From the NCBI RefSeq assembly GCF_009857595.1, contig NZ_WWCU01000036.1, positions 1 to 64,000 of the forward strand: a stretch of DNA of 64,000 nt. The letters are read 5' to 3'. The notes below the pieces were generated by a model. It searched no databases, was not told the origin of the DNA, and worked only from the letters and a program-made list of their open reading frames with translations. Origin of the DNA: Pseudoduganella aquatica. Lineage in GTDB: Bacteria > Pseudomonadota > Gammaproteobacteria > Burkholderiales > Burkholderiaceae_D. The translations under genes and the position numbers were made by a program. This document shows, in pieces, positions 33,338-41,520 of the stretch. Numbering within the stretch: the stretch's first letter is position 1; every line of letters begins with the position of its first letter.

Positions 33338-34762
33338 TTAGTTGTTTGCCTGGGCCGGGACGACAGCCGAAGCGGTCCAGCCGCCGCCGGCGGCGCGGTA
33401 CAGCGCCACCCAGGCGTTGCTGCGTTCCTGCTGCAGGCTGACCACGTTGTTCTCTGCGGCCAGGCGGCTGCGGCGCGCGTCTTCCAGTTCCAGCAGGCTG
33501 GCCAGGCCGTTCTTGTAGCGGTCTTCAATGGCGGTGAAGGCGGTGCGATAGCCTTGGAGCGAAATCTCGGCGTCGCTGGCGCGCTCGCCGGTGCTGTTGA
33601 GCGTGACCAGGGCCTGCTCGACTTCTGCCACGGCCTTGCGCACGCTGCCGCGATACTGGCTCACCGCCAGCTCGTAGCGCGCCTGCGCGGCGTCCACGTT
33701 GGCGCGGCGGCGGCCGGCGTCGAACACCGGCACCGAGATGGCCAGCGGACCCAGGGTCCAGGTGTCGAGCTGGGTGTTCTCGCCGCCGCTGTGGAAGTTG
33801 GCCGCGCCCACGGAGCCGGACAGCGACAGGCGCGGATAGCGCTGCGCCTGCGCGCCGCGCACTTCGAAGCTGGCGGCTGCCACTTCCTGTTCTGCGGTGT
33901 AGACGTCCGGCCGCTGGCTCAGGGTTTGCGCGGGCAGTACGGCGATGGCGATGGCCGGCGCCGGCACGGCGGTGGCGGCGGCCAGTTTGGCGCGCAGCTC
34001 CGGTTCGGCGATGGCGGTCAGCGCCACCAGCGATTTCACGCCGATGTCGCAGGCGGCGCGCTGTGCGCTGGCGCGGCTGCGGCCATCGGCGGCGCTGGCG
34101 CGGGCCAGGGCGGAGTCCGACGGCGACAGGAAGCCGGCCTTGCTGCTCAATTCCGTCAGGCGCGCGGTGTAGGCGCGCGAGCCGGCGTCCTGCACCGCAA
34201 CCTTGAGCAGCTGCTCGCAGGCGCGCAGGCCGTAGTACTGGTTGGCCGTTTCTGCAGCGACGGACACGCGCGCTTCGTGCCAGCCGGCGTTGGCGCTGTT
34301 GAAGCGCGCTTCGGCCGCGTTGCGCGCGGCGCGGCCTGCGCCGAATATGTCGATCTCCCACGACGCTTGCAGCGCCACCTGGCTGGTGGTGCCGGTGGGG
34401 ATGGAGGACTGCTGGTTCTGGCGCGCCACGCTGCCCGCCACGTCCAGCGAGGGCGCCAGCGCGGCGCCGGCCGCCACGCGCTCGGCGCGCGACTGGGCGA
34501 TGCGCGAGCGGGCCGAGGCCAGCGTAGGGCTGGCCGCCTGGGCGGAATCGATCAGCTGCACCAGCAGCGGGTCGCCCTGGTTCTGCCACCAGTTGTTCAA
34601 GTCCGTGAGATTGCCGTTGTGCGGCAGCGGCGCCTGCCACTGCGGCGGCGCGGCGGCGTCCACCTTGGCGGGCGGCGCGTTCAGGGCGCAGCCGCCCAGT
34701 GCCATCGCCACTGCCATTGCGGTTGCCATCGCCATCGCCGGCTTGTGCTTGTTTGTCGTCAT
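33338..34762 (-). CDS. NodT-family outer membrane efflux lipoprotein of the RND system
   Basis: This 474-aa TolC-like protein has a signal peptide with lipobox MALGGCALN (lipidated Cys near residue 26). Two OEP repeats carry typical segments: SWEIDIFGAGRAARNAAEARFNSA, LTELSSKAGFLSPSDSALARA and FDAGRRRANVDAAQARYELAV. Its start overlaps the stop of the TetR regulator as ATGA. The gene order regulator-OMF-adaptor-pump differs from the more common adaptor-pump-OMF order. Confidence 0.93.
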   Translation of the reverse strand: MTTNKHKPAMAMATAMAVAMALGGCALNAPPAKVDAAAPPQWQAPLPHNGNLTDLNNWWQNQGDPLLVQLIDSAQAASPTLASARSRIAQSRAERVAAGAALAPSLDVAGSVARQNQQSSIPTGTTSQVALQASWEIDIFGAGRAARNAAEARFNSANAGWHEARVSVAAETANQYYGLRACEQLLKVAVQDAGSRAYTARLTELSSKAGFLSPSDSALARASAADGRSRASAQRAACDIGVKSLVALTAIAEPELRAKLAAATAVPAPAIAIAVLPAQTLSQRPDVYTAEQEVAAASFEVRGAQAQRYPRLSLSGSVGAANFHSGGENTQLDTWTLGPLAISVPVFDAGRRRANVDAAQARYELAVSQYRGSVRKAVAEVEQALVTLNSTGERASDAEISLQGYRTAFTAIEDRYKNGLASLLELEDARRSRLAAENNVVSLQQERSNAWVALYRAAGGGWTASAVVPAQANN

Positions 34763-35427
34763 GCTGTTTTTTCCTTGATGCGGATTTTTTCTGCGTCTAC
34801 CAGTGCCGTCGCGTAGTCGCTCAGGCGTTCGGTCCAGGTGGCGATGGCTTCCGGTCCGGCCATCAGCTGCGGCTTGATGGTCTTTACCACGTCGCCCGCC
34901 ATCATCAGCATCAGCGCCATGGAGGCGATGCTGAAGGCGAGGCGGTGGGTTTCGTCGTCCGGCTTGTCCTGGCCGAGGTGGCGCGCCAGCACGCGGCTGA
35001 ACGCTTCATGCTCGGGGCGGATGCCGTTTTCTATCTCGCTGGCCCAGATGCCGGTGGGCTCCAGCATTTCGCGGAACCACAGGCGCATGCAGGTTTCCAT
35101 CATGTCGCCTTCCTTCAGCGGCGCCAGCATCTGGTTGAAGAAGCCTTGCAGCGATTCGCGCAGCGTGAAGTGCGGCTGGTCGAACATGGCGATGTTGTCT
35201 GCCGGGGAGGGCGAGAGTGCGGTGAAAGCGGCGCGGTACAGGCCGGCCTTGTCGCCGAAGTAGTAGCTGATGGCGGCCACGTTCACGCCGGCGGCCAGGG
35301 CAATCTCCCGCGTGGAGGCGCGCGAATAGCCCTGTTCGGCGAACAGGCGTATGGCCGTGATCAGCAAGCGCTCGCGCGATTGCTCTCCGTCCGACCGTGA
35401 TTTTTTTGTTCTGGCTTTATCGTTCAT
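34759..35427 (-). CDS. TetR-family regulator with CerR-type C-terminal domain
   Basis: This 222-aa regulator has a basic N-terminus (KARTKKSRSDGEQSRERLL), then the TetR HTH (AIRLFAEQGYSRASTREIALAAGVNVAAISYYFGDKAGLY, about residues 25-65). Its C-terminal region (MLAPLKEGDMMETCMRLWFREMLEPTGIW) resembles the CerR (DUF1956) domain found in regulators such as YbiH/CecR. It is the first gene of the efflux operon and overlaps the OMF gene, so it probably autoregulates the operon through the dyad at 35467-35486. The inducer is unknown. Confidence 0.9.
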   Translation of the reverse strand: MNDKARTKKSRSDGEQSRERLLITAIRLFAEQGYSRASTREIALAAGVNVAAISYYFGDKAGLYRAAFTALSPSPADNIAMFDQPHFTLRESLQGFFNQMLAPLKEGDMMETCMRLWFREMLEPTGIWASEIENGIRPEHEAFSRVLARHLGQDKPDDETHRLAFSIASMALMLMMAGDVVKTIKPQLMAGPEAIATWTERLSDYATALVDAEKIRIKEKTA

Positions 35428-35466
35428 GATGCCATTTGACCATGCTATTCAGACAAAATCAATAAG

Positions 35467-35486
35467 TTAATCGATCGTTTGATTAA
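35467..35486. promoter_or_regulatory. Probable TetR-type operator of the RND operon
   Basis: TTAATCGATCGTTTGATTAA is a 20-bp dyad with 8 of 10 positions symmetrical (perfect TTAATC/GATTAA outer arms). It lies 40 bp upstream of the TetR gene in an AT-rich divergent region shared with the DUF1800 gene. Confidence 0.55.
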
Positions 35487-35498
35487 GTTACTGATGCG

Positions 35499-35517
35499 TT
35501 GTAACAACTGCTTACAA
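35499..35517. promoter_or_regulatory. Second dyad in the TetR/DUF1800 intergenic region
   Basis: TTGTAA and TTACAA are perfect 6-bp arms separated by 7 bp. It is 13 bp from the TetR-type operator, toward the DUF1800 gene. It may be a second operator; no regulator can be assigned. Confidence 0.35.
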
Positions 35518-35593
35518 TCGATACACGGCGGTGTGGCTGGACGGACCCTGCTGGTATAAAGTCATGCTTATAACGACATCAAAGAGGCTAAAC

Positions 35594-37012
35594 ATGAGTG
35601 CGCGCAGCTGGTTTGCATCGATGATTCTCCTGGCGGCCGTGCAGGCCGCTCCGGCGGCGCTGGCCGCGCCCCCGCAGTTGAGCGGGCAGGCTGCCGCCGC
35701 GCATGTGCTGAACCGGCTGGCCTACGGCCCGGCGCCGGGCGACATCGAGCGCGTGACGCAGATGGGCGTGGCGCGCTATATCGACAGCCAGCTGCATCCC
35801 GAATCGCTGGAGCTGCCCGCCGCGCTGAGCGAGCGCCTGGCGGGCCTCGATACGGTGCAGCGCAGCAGCGGCGAAGTGCTGGGCGACTTCCTGGCCGTGC
35901 GCGACATGGTCAAGGACGAAACCGAGGACGCCAAAGCCATGCGGCGCGAAGTGCTGGCCCGCATCAACAACCAGACCGCCGAAGCGCGCATTGCGCGCGC
36001 CGTGGGCAGCCCGCGCCAGCTGGAAGAAGTGATGGTGGATTTCTGGTTCAACCATTTCAACGTCTTCTCCGGCAAGGGCCAGGTGCGGCCGCTGGTGGCC
36101 AGCTACGAGCGCGACGCGATCCGGCCTTATGTGTTCGGCTCCTTCCGCGACATGCTGGGCGCCACCGCCAAGCACCCGGCCATGCTGTTCTACCTGGATA
36201 ACTACCTCTCCAAGGCCGGGGGCCTGAACGAGAACTACGCGCGCGAGCTGATGGAGCTGCATACGCTGGGCGTGGACAAGGGCTATACGCAGAAGGACGT
36301 GACCGAGCTGGCGCGCATGCTGACCGGCTGGAGCTTCGCCCCGCGCCAGCTGGTGGCGCGCAACGAGACCTTCCGCTTCGACCCCAAGCGGCATGACAAC
36401 GGCGACAAGCAGTGGCTGGGCCGCGTGATCAAGCCGCAGGGCCAGGCCGAGGGCGAATACGCGCTGGACGTGCTGGCCGTGCATCCGGCCACGGCGCGCC
36501 ACATCAGCTACAAGCTGGCGCAGTATTTCGTGGCGGACGAGCCGCCGCCGGCCCTGGTCGAACGCATGGCGCAGACCTGGGTGGCCAGCAAGGGCGACAT
36601 CCGCTCGGTGCTCAAGACGCTGTTCGCCAGCGATGAATTCATGTCGCCGGAGGCGCAGGGCGCCAAGTTCAAGACGCCTTACCAGTTCGTGATCTCGGCG
36701 GCGCGCGCCGGCAATTCCGCGATGGCCGAAGTGCGGCCGGTGCTGGGCGCGCTGGACCGCCTGGGCATGCCGCTGTACGGCTGCCAGACGCCGGACGGCT
36801 ACAAGAACACGCAATCGGCCTGGCTGAATCCGGACGCGCTGAGCCGGCGCATCGGCTACGCCACGACGCTGGCGCAGGGTGTGGATGCTGCCGTGGTGCA
36901 GGCGGCGCTGGGCGAGGCGGTGTCGGAGCGCACCCAGGGCATCGTGGCGGCCAGTCCGCAAAAGATACGCACTGCCATGCTGCTCGGCAGTCCCGATTTC
37001 ATGCAACGCTAG
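35594..37012 (+). CDS. DUF1800 family protein (exported)
   Basis: This 472-aa protein belongs to the DUF1800 family, whose biochemical role is unknown. A signal peptide covers about residues 1-24 (WFASMILLAAVQAAPAALA-A). Family features include AAHVLNRLAYGPAPGDIERV near the start, VDFWFNHFNVFSGKGQVR, NENYARELMELHTLGVDKGYTQKDVTELARMLTGW, and a C-terminal segment with PDGYKNTQSAWLNPDALSRR. The ATG at 35594 follows AAAGAGGCTAAAC. Upstream in-frame starts lack a ribosome binding site. It is followed 9 bp later by a DUF1501 protein, a pairing seen across many bacteria. Confidence 0.92.
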   Translation: MSARSWFASMILLAAVQAAPAALAAPPQLSGQAAAAHVLNRLAYGPAPGDIERVTQMGVARYIDSQLHPESLELPAALSERLAGLDTVQRSSGEVLGDFLAVRDMVKDETEDAKAMRREVLARINNQTAEARIARAVGSPRQLEEVMVDFWFNHFNVFSGKGQVRPLVASYERDAIRPYVFGSFRDMLGATAKHPAMLFYLDNYLSKAGGLNENYARELMELHTLGVDKGYTQKDVTELARMLTGWSFAPRQLVARNETFRFDPKRHDNGDKQWLGRVIKPQGQAEGEYALDVLAVHPATARHISYKLAQYFVADEPPPALVERMAQTWVASKGDIRSVLKTLFASDEFMSPEAQGAKFKTPYQFVISAARAGNSAMAEVRPVLGALDRLGMPLYGCQTPDGYKNTQSAWLNPDALSRRIGYATTLAQGVDAAVVQAALGEAVSERTQGIVAASPQKIRTAMLLGSPDFMQR

Positions 37013-37021
37013 GAGCAGGCC

Positions 37022-38251
37022 ATGCAACGCAGAGACTTCCTGAACGCTTTCGCCGCCGGCGCCGGGCTGATGATACCGCTGGGCCGCGAGGCCTGGGCGG
37101 CCACCTCGGTGCAGCGCCCCACCGACCGCAAGCTGATCGTCGTGATGCTGCGCGGCGCGGTCGATGGCCTGAACGTGGTGGCGCCCATCGGCGACGAGAA
37201 CTACACCCAGCTGCGGCCCAGCATTGCGCTGGCCGCGCCGGGCAAGGACAACGGCGCGCTGGACCTGGACGGCTACTTCGGCCTGCACCCGGCGCTGGCG
37301 CCGCTGATGCCGCTGTGGCGCGAGAAGAAGCTGGCCTTTGTGCATGCCAGCGGCTCGCCGGACACCACCCGCTCGCACTTCGACGCGCAGGATTACATGG
37401 AGTCCGCCACGCCGGGCGTGAAGAGCACGCCGGACGGCTGGATGAACCGCCTGATCGCTACCTTGCCGGGCACGTCGACGCCCACGCGCGCGGTCAGCGT
37501 GGGGCCGACCATGCCGCGCATCCTGAGCGGGCAGGCGGCCGCCATCAATATCGCCAACGGCTCGGCGGCGGGCAAGCCCGGCGTGCTGGACCGGCCGCAG
37601 CTGGCGACGGCCTTCGATCAGCTCTATATGGGCCATGAGCGCTTTGGCAAGGTGTATCAGGACGGGCGCGAGGCGCACAAGGAAGTGATGGCGGCGACGA
37701 TGGCCGAGTCGATGGCGGCGGACGGCGGCGCGCCGCTGCCGAACGGCTTCCCGGACGACGCGGCGCGGCTCGCGGTCCTGATGCGCAACGACCCCAATGT
37801 GCAGATGGCGTTCTTTGCGCTGGGCGGCTGGGACACGCATGCGAGCCAGGGCGCGGGCACAGGGCAGCTGGCCAACCGGCTGGCGCCGCTGGGGCAGGGC
37901 CTGGCCGTGCTGGCGCAGAAGCTGGGGCCGATGTTCGAGGACACCACCATCGTGGTCATGTCCGAGTTCGGCCGCACCGCGCGCGAAAACGGCAACGGCG
38001 GCACCGATCACGGGCATGGCAATGTGATGTGGGTGCTGGGCGGCGGCGTGGCGGGCGGCAAGGTGCTGGGCGACTGGCAGGGCGTGGGCAACGGGCAGCT
38101 CAACGAGGGGCGCGATCTGCCGGTGACGACGGACTTCCGCACGGTGCTGGCGAATATCGCCGAGCGGCATCTGCGCTTGAGCGACACCCAGCTGGCGCAG
38201 GTGTTCCCGCGCATGCCTTCGTCGTCCGGGTTGCGCTTGCTGCGGGCCTAG
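37022..38251 (+). CDS. DUF1501 family protein (Tat-exported)
   Basis: This 409-aa protein is of the DUF1501 family, related in fold to sulfatases/alkaline phosphatases but without demonstrated activity. It has a twin-arginine signal at the N-terminus (QRRDFLNAFAAGAGLMIPLG). Family segments include LIVVMLRGAVDGLNVVAPIGD, HASGSPDTTRSHFDAQDYMESATPG, ALGGWDTHASQGAGTGQLANRLAPLGQGLA and VMSEFGRTARENGNGGTDHGHGN with conserved His/Asp residues. It is co-transcribed with the DUF1800 gene. A pair role in periplasmic or surface assembly has been speculated for the family, but this sequence does not prove it. Confidence 0.92.
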   Translation: MQRRDFLNAFAAGAGLMIPLGREAWAATSVQRPTDRKLIVVMLRGAVDGLNVVAPIGDENYTQLRPSIALAAPGKDNGALDLDGYFGLHPALAPLMPLWREKKLAFVHASGSPDTTRSHFDAQDYMESATPGVKSTPDGWMNRLIATLPGTSTPTRAVSVGPTMPRILSGQAAAINIANGSAAGKPGVLDRPQLATAFDQLYMGHERFGKVYQDGREAHKEVMAATMAESMAADGGAPLPNGFPDDAARLAVLMRNDPNVQMAFFALGGWDTHASQGAGTGQLANRLAPLGQGLAVLAQKLGPMFEDTTIVVMSEFGRTARENGNGGTDHGHGNVMWVLGGGVAGGKVLGDWQGVGNGQLNEGRDLPVTTDFRTVLANIAERHLRLSDTQLAQVFPRMPSSSGLRLLRA

Positions 38252-38254
38252 TTC

Positions 38255-38291
38255 GGCGGGTTACGGCGCTTCGCGCCTAACCCGCCCTACG
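38255..38291 (-). repeat. REP-like palindrome copy 6
   Basis: GGCGGGTTACGGCGC, short loop, then GCGCCTAACCCGCCCTACG. It starts 3 bp after the DUF1501 stop and is paired with copy 7. Confidence 0.85.
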
Positions 38292-38340
38292 ATGAACGTG
38301 ATGGTGCGATGAACGCGATGGTGTGATTGTGCGATGGTGC
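38291..38340. repeat. Degenerate tandem repeat between two REP copies
   Basis: Three units in a row, GATGAACGTGATGGTGC, GATGAACGCGATGGTGT and GATTGTGCGATGGTGC (17, 17 and 16 bp), fill the whole space between the inverted REP copies 6 and 7. Confidence 0.7.
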
Positions 38341-38370
38341 GTAGGGCGGGTTAGCGCAGCGTAACCCGCC
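38340..38370 (+). repeat. REP-like palindrome copy 7
   Basis: CGTAGGGCGGGTTAGCGC followed by AGCGTAACCCGCC, the shortest loop of the family. It ends 8 bp from the stop of the minus-strand patatin gene, with GGCGGGTTAC facing that stop. Confidence 0.85.
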
Positions 38371-38378
38371 GGTCTTGG

Positions 38379-40442
38379 CTACAGATTCGGCGTCAGCTTC
38401 ATCTCGGGGCGTGGCCGGTACATCCTGTCCTCCATGCTGTCGCCGCTGGCGCTGACATGGGCGCCCATCGCTTCCAGGTCCGAGAGCAAGTCGTTCGCCA
38501 GTATTTTTTCATTCGTGCCCAGGCGTTTGCTGCGCGCCACCGCCGCGCGCCAGCGCGCCGCCGCTTCGGGCGCGCCGGCGTGCTTCGCCAGCCGTTCCAG
38601 ATTGCCCAGCACCGACAGCACCTGCACCTGCTCGTGATTGTCCCAGCCGTTGCCGCCGCCTTGCGGATGGAAGCGCCGGTACAGCATCTCGGCCGCACAG
38701 GCGCCTGCGTCGCCCAGCCGCTCCACCGCTTCCTTCGGCATATTGAGATTCAGCCCGCCTTCGCCCGGCCGCAAACTGATTTGCACGATGCGGTCGCGGT
38801 AGCCTGGATAGGGAAACAGGATCTCGTCGCGCCAGCTGTGCATGGTGGCGAAGATATTGCCCAGGAAGCCGAACAGCCCGGCCGGCGTGGCGTCGTCCGT
38901 CGCGGCCCAGTAGCGCAGCCGGCCTTGGTTGTTATCGCTGGGCAGATAGACGCGGCCATCCAGCCCGCATTGGGCGGCATCCTCGATCGGGTACTTGGGA
39001 TGCGCTTCTTTCAAATTGATGGCGAAGGTGGGATGCTCGGGCAGCAGCGTGTCGAAGAAGTGCAGCGGCATATTGCTGGAGATGCCGCCGTCCGAGAACC
39101 AGATGCGTTTCAGCTTGCTGCTGTCGGTGTAGTCCTGCGCGTAGAGCGGGACGGCGGACAGCAGCAGCGGGAAGCTGAGGCTCATCCGCACCGCCACCAC
39201 CACGGGCGTGTCGGCCGGGTCGCACAGGCGCACCAGAGGGCTGCCGTCCGGCGCGGCGAAGGGGCCGGTCTGCGGAGGTTGCGGCGCTTGCTGCAGCAGC
39301 CAGTCCATCACGGACGGCGGGAATAGCTGTGCCCATTCGGCGGGATGGAAGTAGAACCCGCCCGAGCCGTCGCGGAAGGGCAGGGCGTAGGGCATTTGCT
39401 GGCTGAGCGCCGTGGTGACCACTTCCAGGTTGATGGCGCGGTTCTCTGGGGCTGTGGAGGTCTGCTGGCCCCACAGGTCGCCGAAGGTGAGCGGCCGGCC
39501 GGGGGGCAGGCCGGCCAGCTGGTTCAGGTAGAGGGAGAGCCAGTCGGTGAGGGCGGTCACGGCGTCGCTGCCGGTGCTGCGCCCGCTGCACAGGCCGTAC
39601 TGGTTGCGGTGCAGGCCTTGCAGCAGCGCGGCGGCCGAGCGCCAGGCGCCCCAGCCGAAGCCGGTGGCGACGCAGAGCGGCACCAGCAGCAGGAAGGGCA
39701 CTTGCAGGCCGATGTTGAGCGGGCCGGCATGGCCCGGCAGGCCGGCGATTGCGGCAGCCAGCACCAGGTAGCCCGCGGCGGCAGCGCAGGCCAGTTCAGC
39801 GGCCAGGCGCAGCCATGCGGGGCGCTGGGCCGCCGTGGGCGGAGTCGGAGAGGCCGGGGGCGCGGCGGGAGCCTGCGCTGGCGCGGGCAGCAGCGCGAAG
39901 GCGCGGTGGGTGAGCCAGGCGGCGCCGGCGGCAGTGGCCAGCATGGCCAGCGTGGTGGCGGCGCTGCGCAGCGCCGTGAGGTGGGTGGAGAGCATGACCA
40001 GCGGCGCGATCAGCAGCAGCGCGGCGCCCACTACCGTCGGCCAGTGGACCAGCGCTGCGGCGATGCCCAGCGCGGCGCGCAGCTTGTCCTTGGCGTCGAT
40101 GTAGCGCATGGCCATGTCGAAGTGGGCTTGCAGCGCGGGGGCGGGCTGGAACAGGCGCGCCAGCCGCGAGCGCCCTTGTTCCTGCGCTTGCAGTTCTTCG
40201 GGCAGGCCGGCAAGGCTGGCGAAGGCTGCCGGCTGGCGGCCGCTCTGGCGTCCGCATTCGGCTGCGGCGCAGGCTGCGGCGGCGATCGCGCCGGCGGATG
40301 TGCCGCCGATGTTCTTGAAGGCGTAGCCGCGCGCCAGCCGGGCGATCAGCTTGGGGTAGACCACGCCGCTGGTGATGCCGCCTTTCATGACCAGGTCGCA
40401 GTGCGGCAGCGTTGCCGGATCGAGTTTGTCGGTGGGGGTGAT
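38379..40442 (-). CDS. Patatin-like phospholipase with inserted transmembrane region; start probably ATC at 40442
   Basis: This protein, about 687 aa, is a patatin-like lipase/acyl hydrolase. The oxyanion block CDLVMKGGITSGVVYPKLI and nucleophile elbow GGTSAGAIA are near the N-terminus, and the catalytic Asp is in SDGGISSNMPL. Four to five hydrophobic helices are inserted between nucleophile and Asp (for example VVGAALLLIAPLVML and VPFLLLVPLCVATGFGW). The first ATG (40388) lies inside the conserved oxyanion block, so it cannot be the true start. Upstream in frame there is no ATG, GTG or TTG before the REP repeat. The sequence AAAAGGAG (40456-40449), six bases before an ATC at 40442, gives a good candidate start, (M)TPTDKLDPATLPHCDLVM. 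The substrate is unknown. Confidence 0.82.
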   Translation of the reverse strand: MTPTDKLDPATLPHCDLVMKGGITSGVVYPKLIARLARGYAFKNIGGTSAGAIAAAACAAAECGRQSGRQPAAFASLAGLPEELQAQEQGRSRLARLFQPAPALQAHFDMAMRYIDAKDKLRAALGIAAALVHWPTVVGAALLLIAPLVMLSTHLTALRSAATTLAMLATAAGAAWLTHRAFALLPAPAQAPAAPPASPTPPTAAQRPAWLRLAAELACAAAAGYLVLAAAIAGLPGHAGPLNIGLQVPFLLLVPLCVATGFGWGAWRSAAALLQGLHRNQYGLCSGRSTGSDAVTALTDWLSLYLNQLAGLPPGRPLTFGDLWGQQTSTAPENRAINLEVVTTALSQQMPYALPFRDGSGGFYFHPAEWAQLFPPSVMDWLLQQAPQPPQTGPFAAPDGSPLVRLCDPADTPVVVAVRMSLSFPLLLSAVPLYAQDYTDSSKLKRIWFSDGGISSNMPLHFFDTLLPEHPTFAINLKEAHPKYPIEDAAQCGLDGRVYLPSDNNQGRLRYWAATDDATPAGLFGFLGNIFATMHSWRDEILFPYPGYRDRIVQISLRPGEGGLNLNMPKEAVERLGDAGACAAEMLYRRFHPQGGGNGWDNHEQVQVLSVLGNLERLAKHAGAPEAAARWRAAVARSKRLGTNEKILANDLLSDLEAMGAHVSASGDSMEDRMYRPRPEMKLTPNL

Positions 40443-40473
40443 TTGGCTCTCCTTTTGCTTTGCTGGCGGCGCT

Positions 40474-40510
40474 GGCGGGTTACGCAGCTTTGCTGCTAAC
40501 CCGCCCTACG
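40474..40510 (-). repeat. REP-like palindrome copy 8
   Basis: GGCGGGTTACGCAGC, short loop, then GCTAACCCGCCCTACG, in the upstream region of the patatin gene. It is the one copy not directly after a stop codon: it sits downstream of the terminator at 40539. Confidence 0.85.
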
Positions 40511-40538
40511 ATTTCAGGTATCGGCGTGCGGTTCGGGC

Positions 40539-40565
40539 AAAAAAATGCCCGCGTCGGGCGCGGGC
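40539..40565 (-). terminator. Intrinsic terminator of the kinase/double-REC operon
   Basis: On the minus strand GCCCGCG, loop CCCGA, CGCGGGC forms a perfect 7-bp GC stem followed by A and seven T residues. It lies about 97 bp after the stop of the double-REC gene and before the patatin leader. Confidence 0.9.
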
Positions 40566-40661
40566 TGAATCCAATGTTCGGAGAACGGTTGGAGGAGACA
40601 GTTCCACTATAGCCGCGTTTTTGTTGCACCGCAATACCGTATAAATACGATGTCTATCTAT

Positions 40662-41492
40662 TCATTTTGGCAGTTGCGCCAAGGCCGCCGAAAGGCATGC
40701 CTCCAGCGCGCGGGCCAGTTCCTGCGGTTCCAGCGGATGCGCCAGCAGCAGCGCGGGCGCCACGCCGGGCGGCAGCAGGCCGTCCAGCGGATCGTCCCGT
40801 GACGATGTAATCAGCACCAGCGGCACGCCGGCCCATGCCGCCTGGTGGCGTGCCAGCGCGAGCGGCAGGAAGGCGGTGTGGCGGCTTTGCGTGGTGTCCG
40901 CGTCGCACAGTATCAGGTCGAATTGCTGCCTTGCGCAATGGTCCGCCTGCTCGGCGTCCGCCGCCACCGTGACAGCGTAGCCATAGTGCGCCAGGATGCT
41001 GGCCACCAGGCCGCAGTCGTCCGGCGCGGCGTCGAGCAGCAGCAGGCGCGCGCGGGGGGCTTCGGTGGCCTGCGGGGTGGCGCTTTCGGACCGGCCTCCG
41101 GTCTGCGGTGCCTGGCCGCGCAGCGCCGCCGGCAGGAAGGTCTCCAGCGAGGGGATCAGCGTGTCCGGTTCCAGCGATTTGGGCAGGTGGCCGTCAAAGC
41201 CGGCCGCGCGCAGTGCGGCGCCGCCGTCCGAGACCGGCAGCGCGCTGGCGGCCAGCACCGGGATGGCGGCGGTGGCCGGGTCGGCCTTGAGTGCGGCCAC
41301 CACGCCGTAGCCGTCCAGTCGGGGCAGGTGGATGTCGCAGATGATCAGGTCGGGAAGCAGCTCGCGCGCCATGGCCACGCCCTGCAGGCCGTCGCCCGCG
41401 CCCAGCGGAATGTGGCCGAACGCGGTCAGCAAGTAGCTCATCAGGTCCATATTGGCCTGGTTGTCTTCCACGATGAGGACACGCGCCGCCAT
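40662..41492 (-). CDS. Response regulator with two receiver domains, second degenerate
   Basis: This 276-aa protein has no DNA-binding or enzymatic output domain. REC1 (about 1-122) is intact: VEDN acidic pocket, phospho-acceptor Asp in LIICDIHLPRLDG, and Lys in HLPKS. REC2 (about 147-270) has Asp in LILCDADT but lacks the usual Lys-Pro (LLAHPLEP), so phosphotransfer to it is doubtful. A Pro/Thr/Ala-rich linker joins them. It starts 28 bp after the hybrid kinase gene and follows GGGAGCGGT. Likely role: a phosphate sink or relay partner of that kinase. Terminated by the stem-loop at 40539. Confidence 0.9.
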   Translation of the reverse strand: MAARVLIVEDNQANMDLMSYLLTAFGHIPLGAGDGLQGVAMARELLPDLIICDIHLPRLDGYGVVAALKADPATAAIPVLAASALPVSDGGAALRAAGFDGHLPKSLEPDTLIPSLETFLPAALRGQAPQTGGRSESATPQATEAPRARLLLLDAAPDDCGLVASILAHYGYAVTVAADAEQADHCARQQFDLILCDADTTQSRHTAFLPLALARHQAAWAGVPLVLITSSRDDPLDGLLPPGVAPALLLAHPLEPQELARALEACLSAALAQLPK

Positions 41493-41520
41493 ACCGCTCC
41501 CTGCTGCCCGTCCGGGCGGT

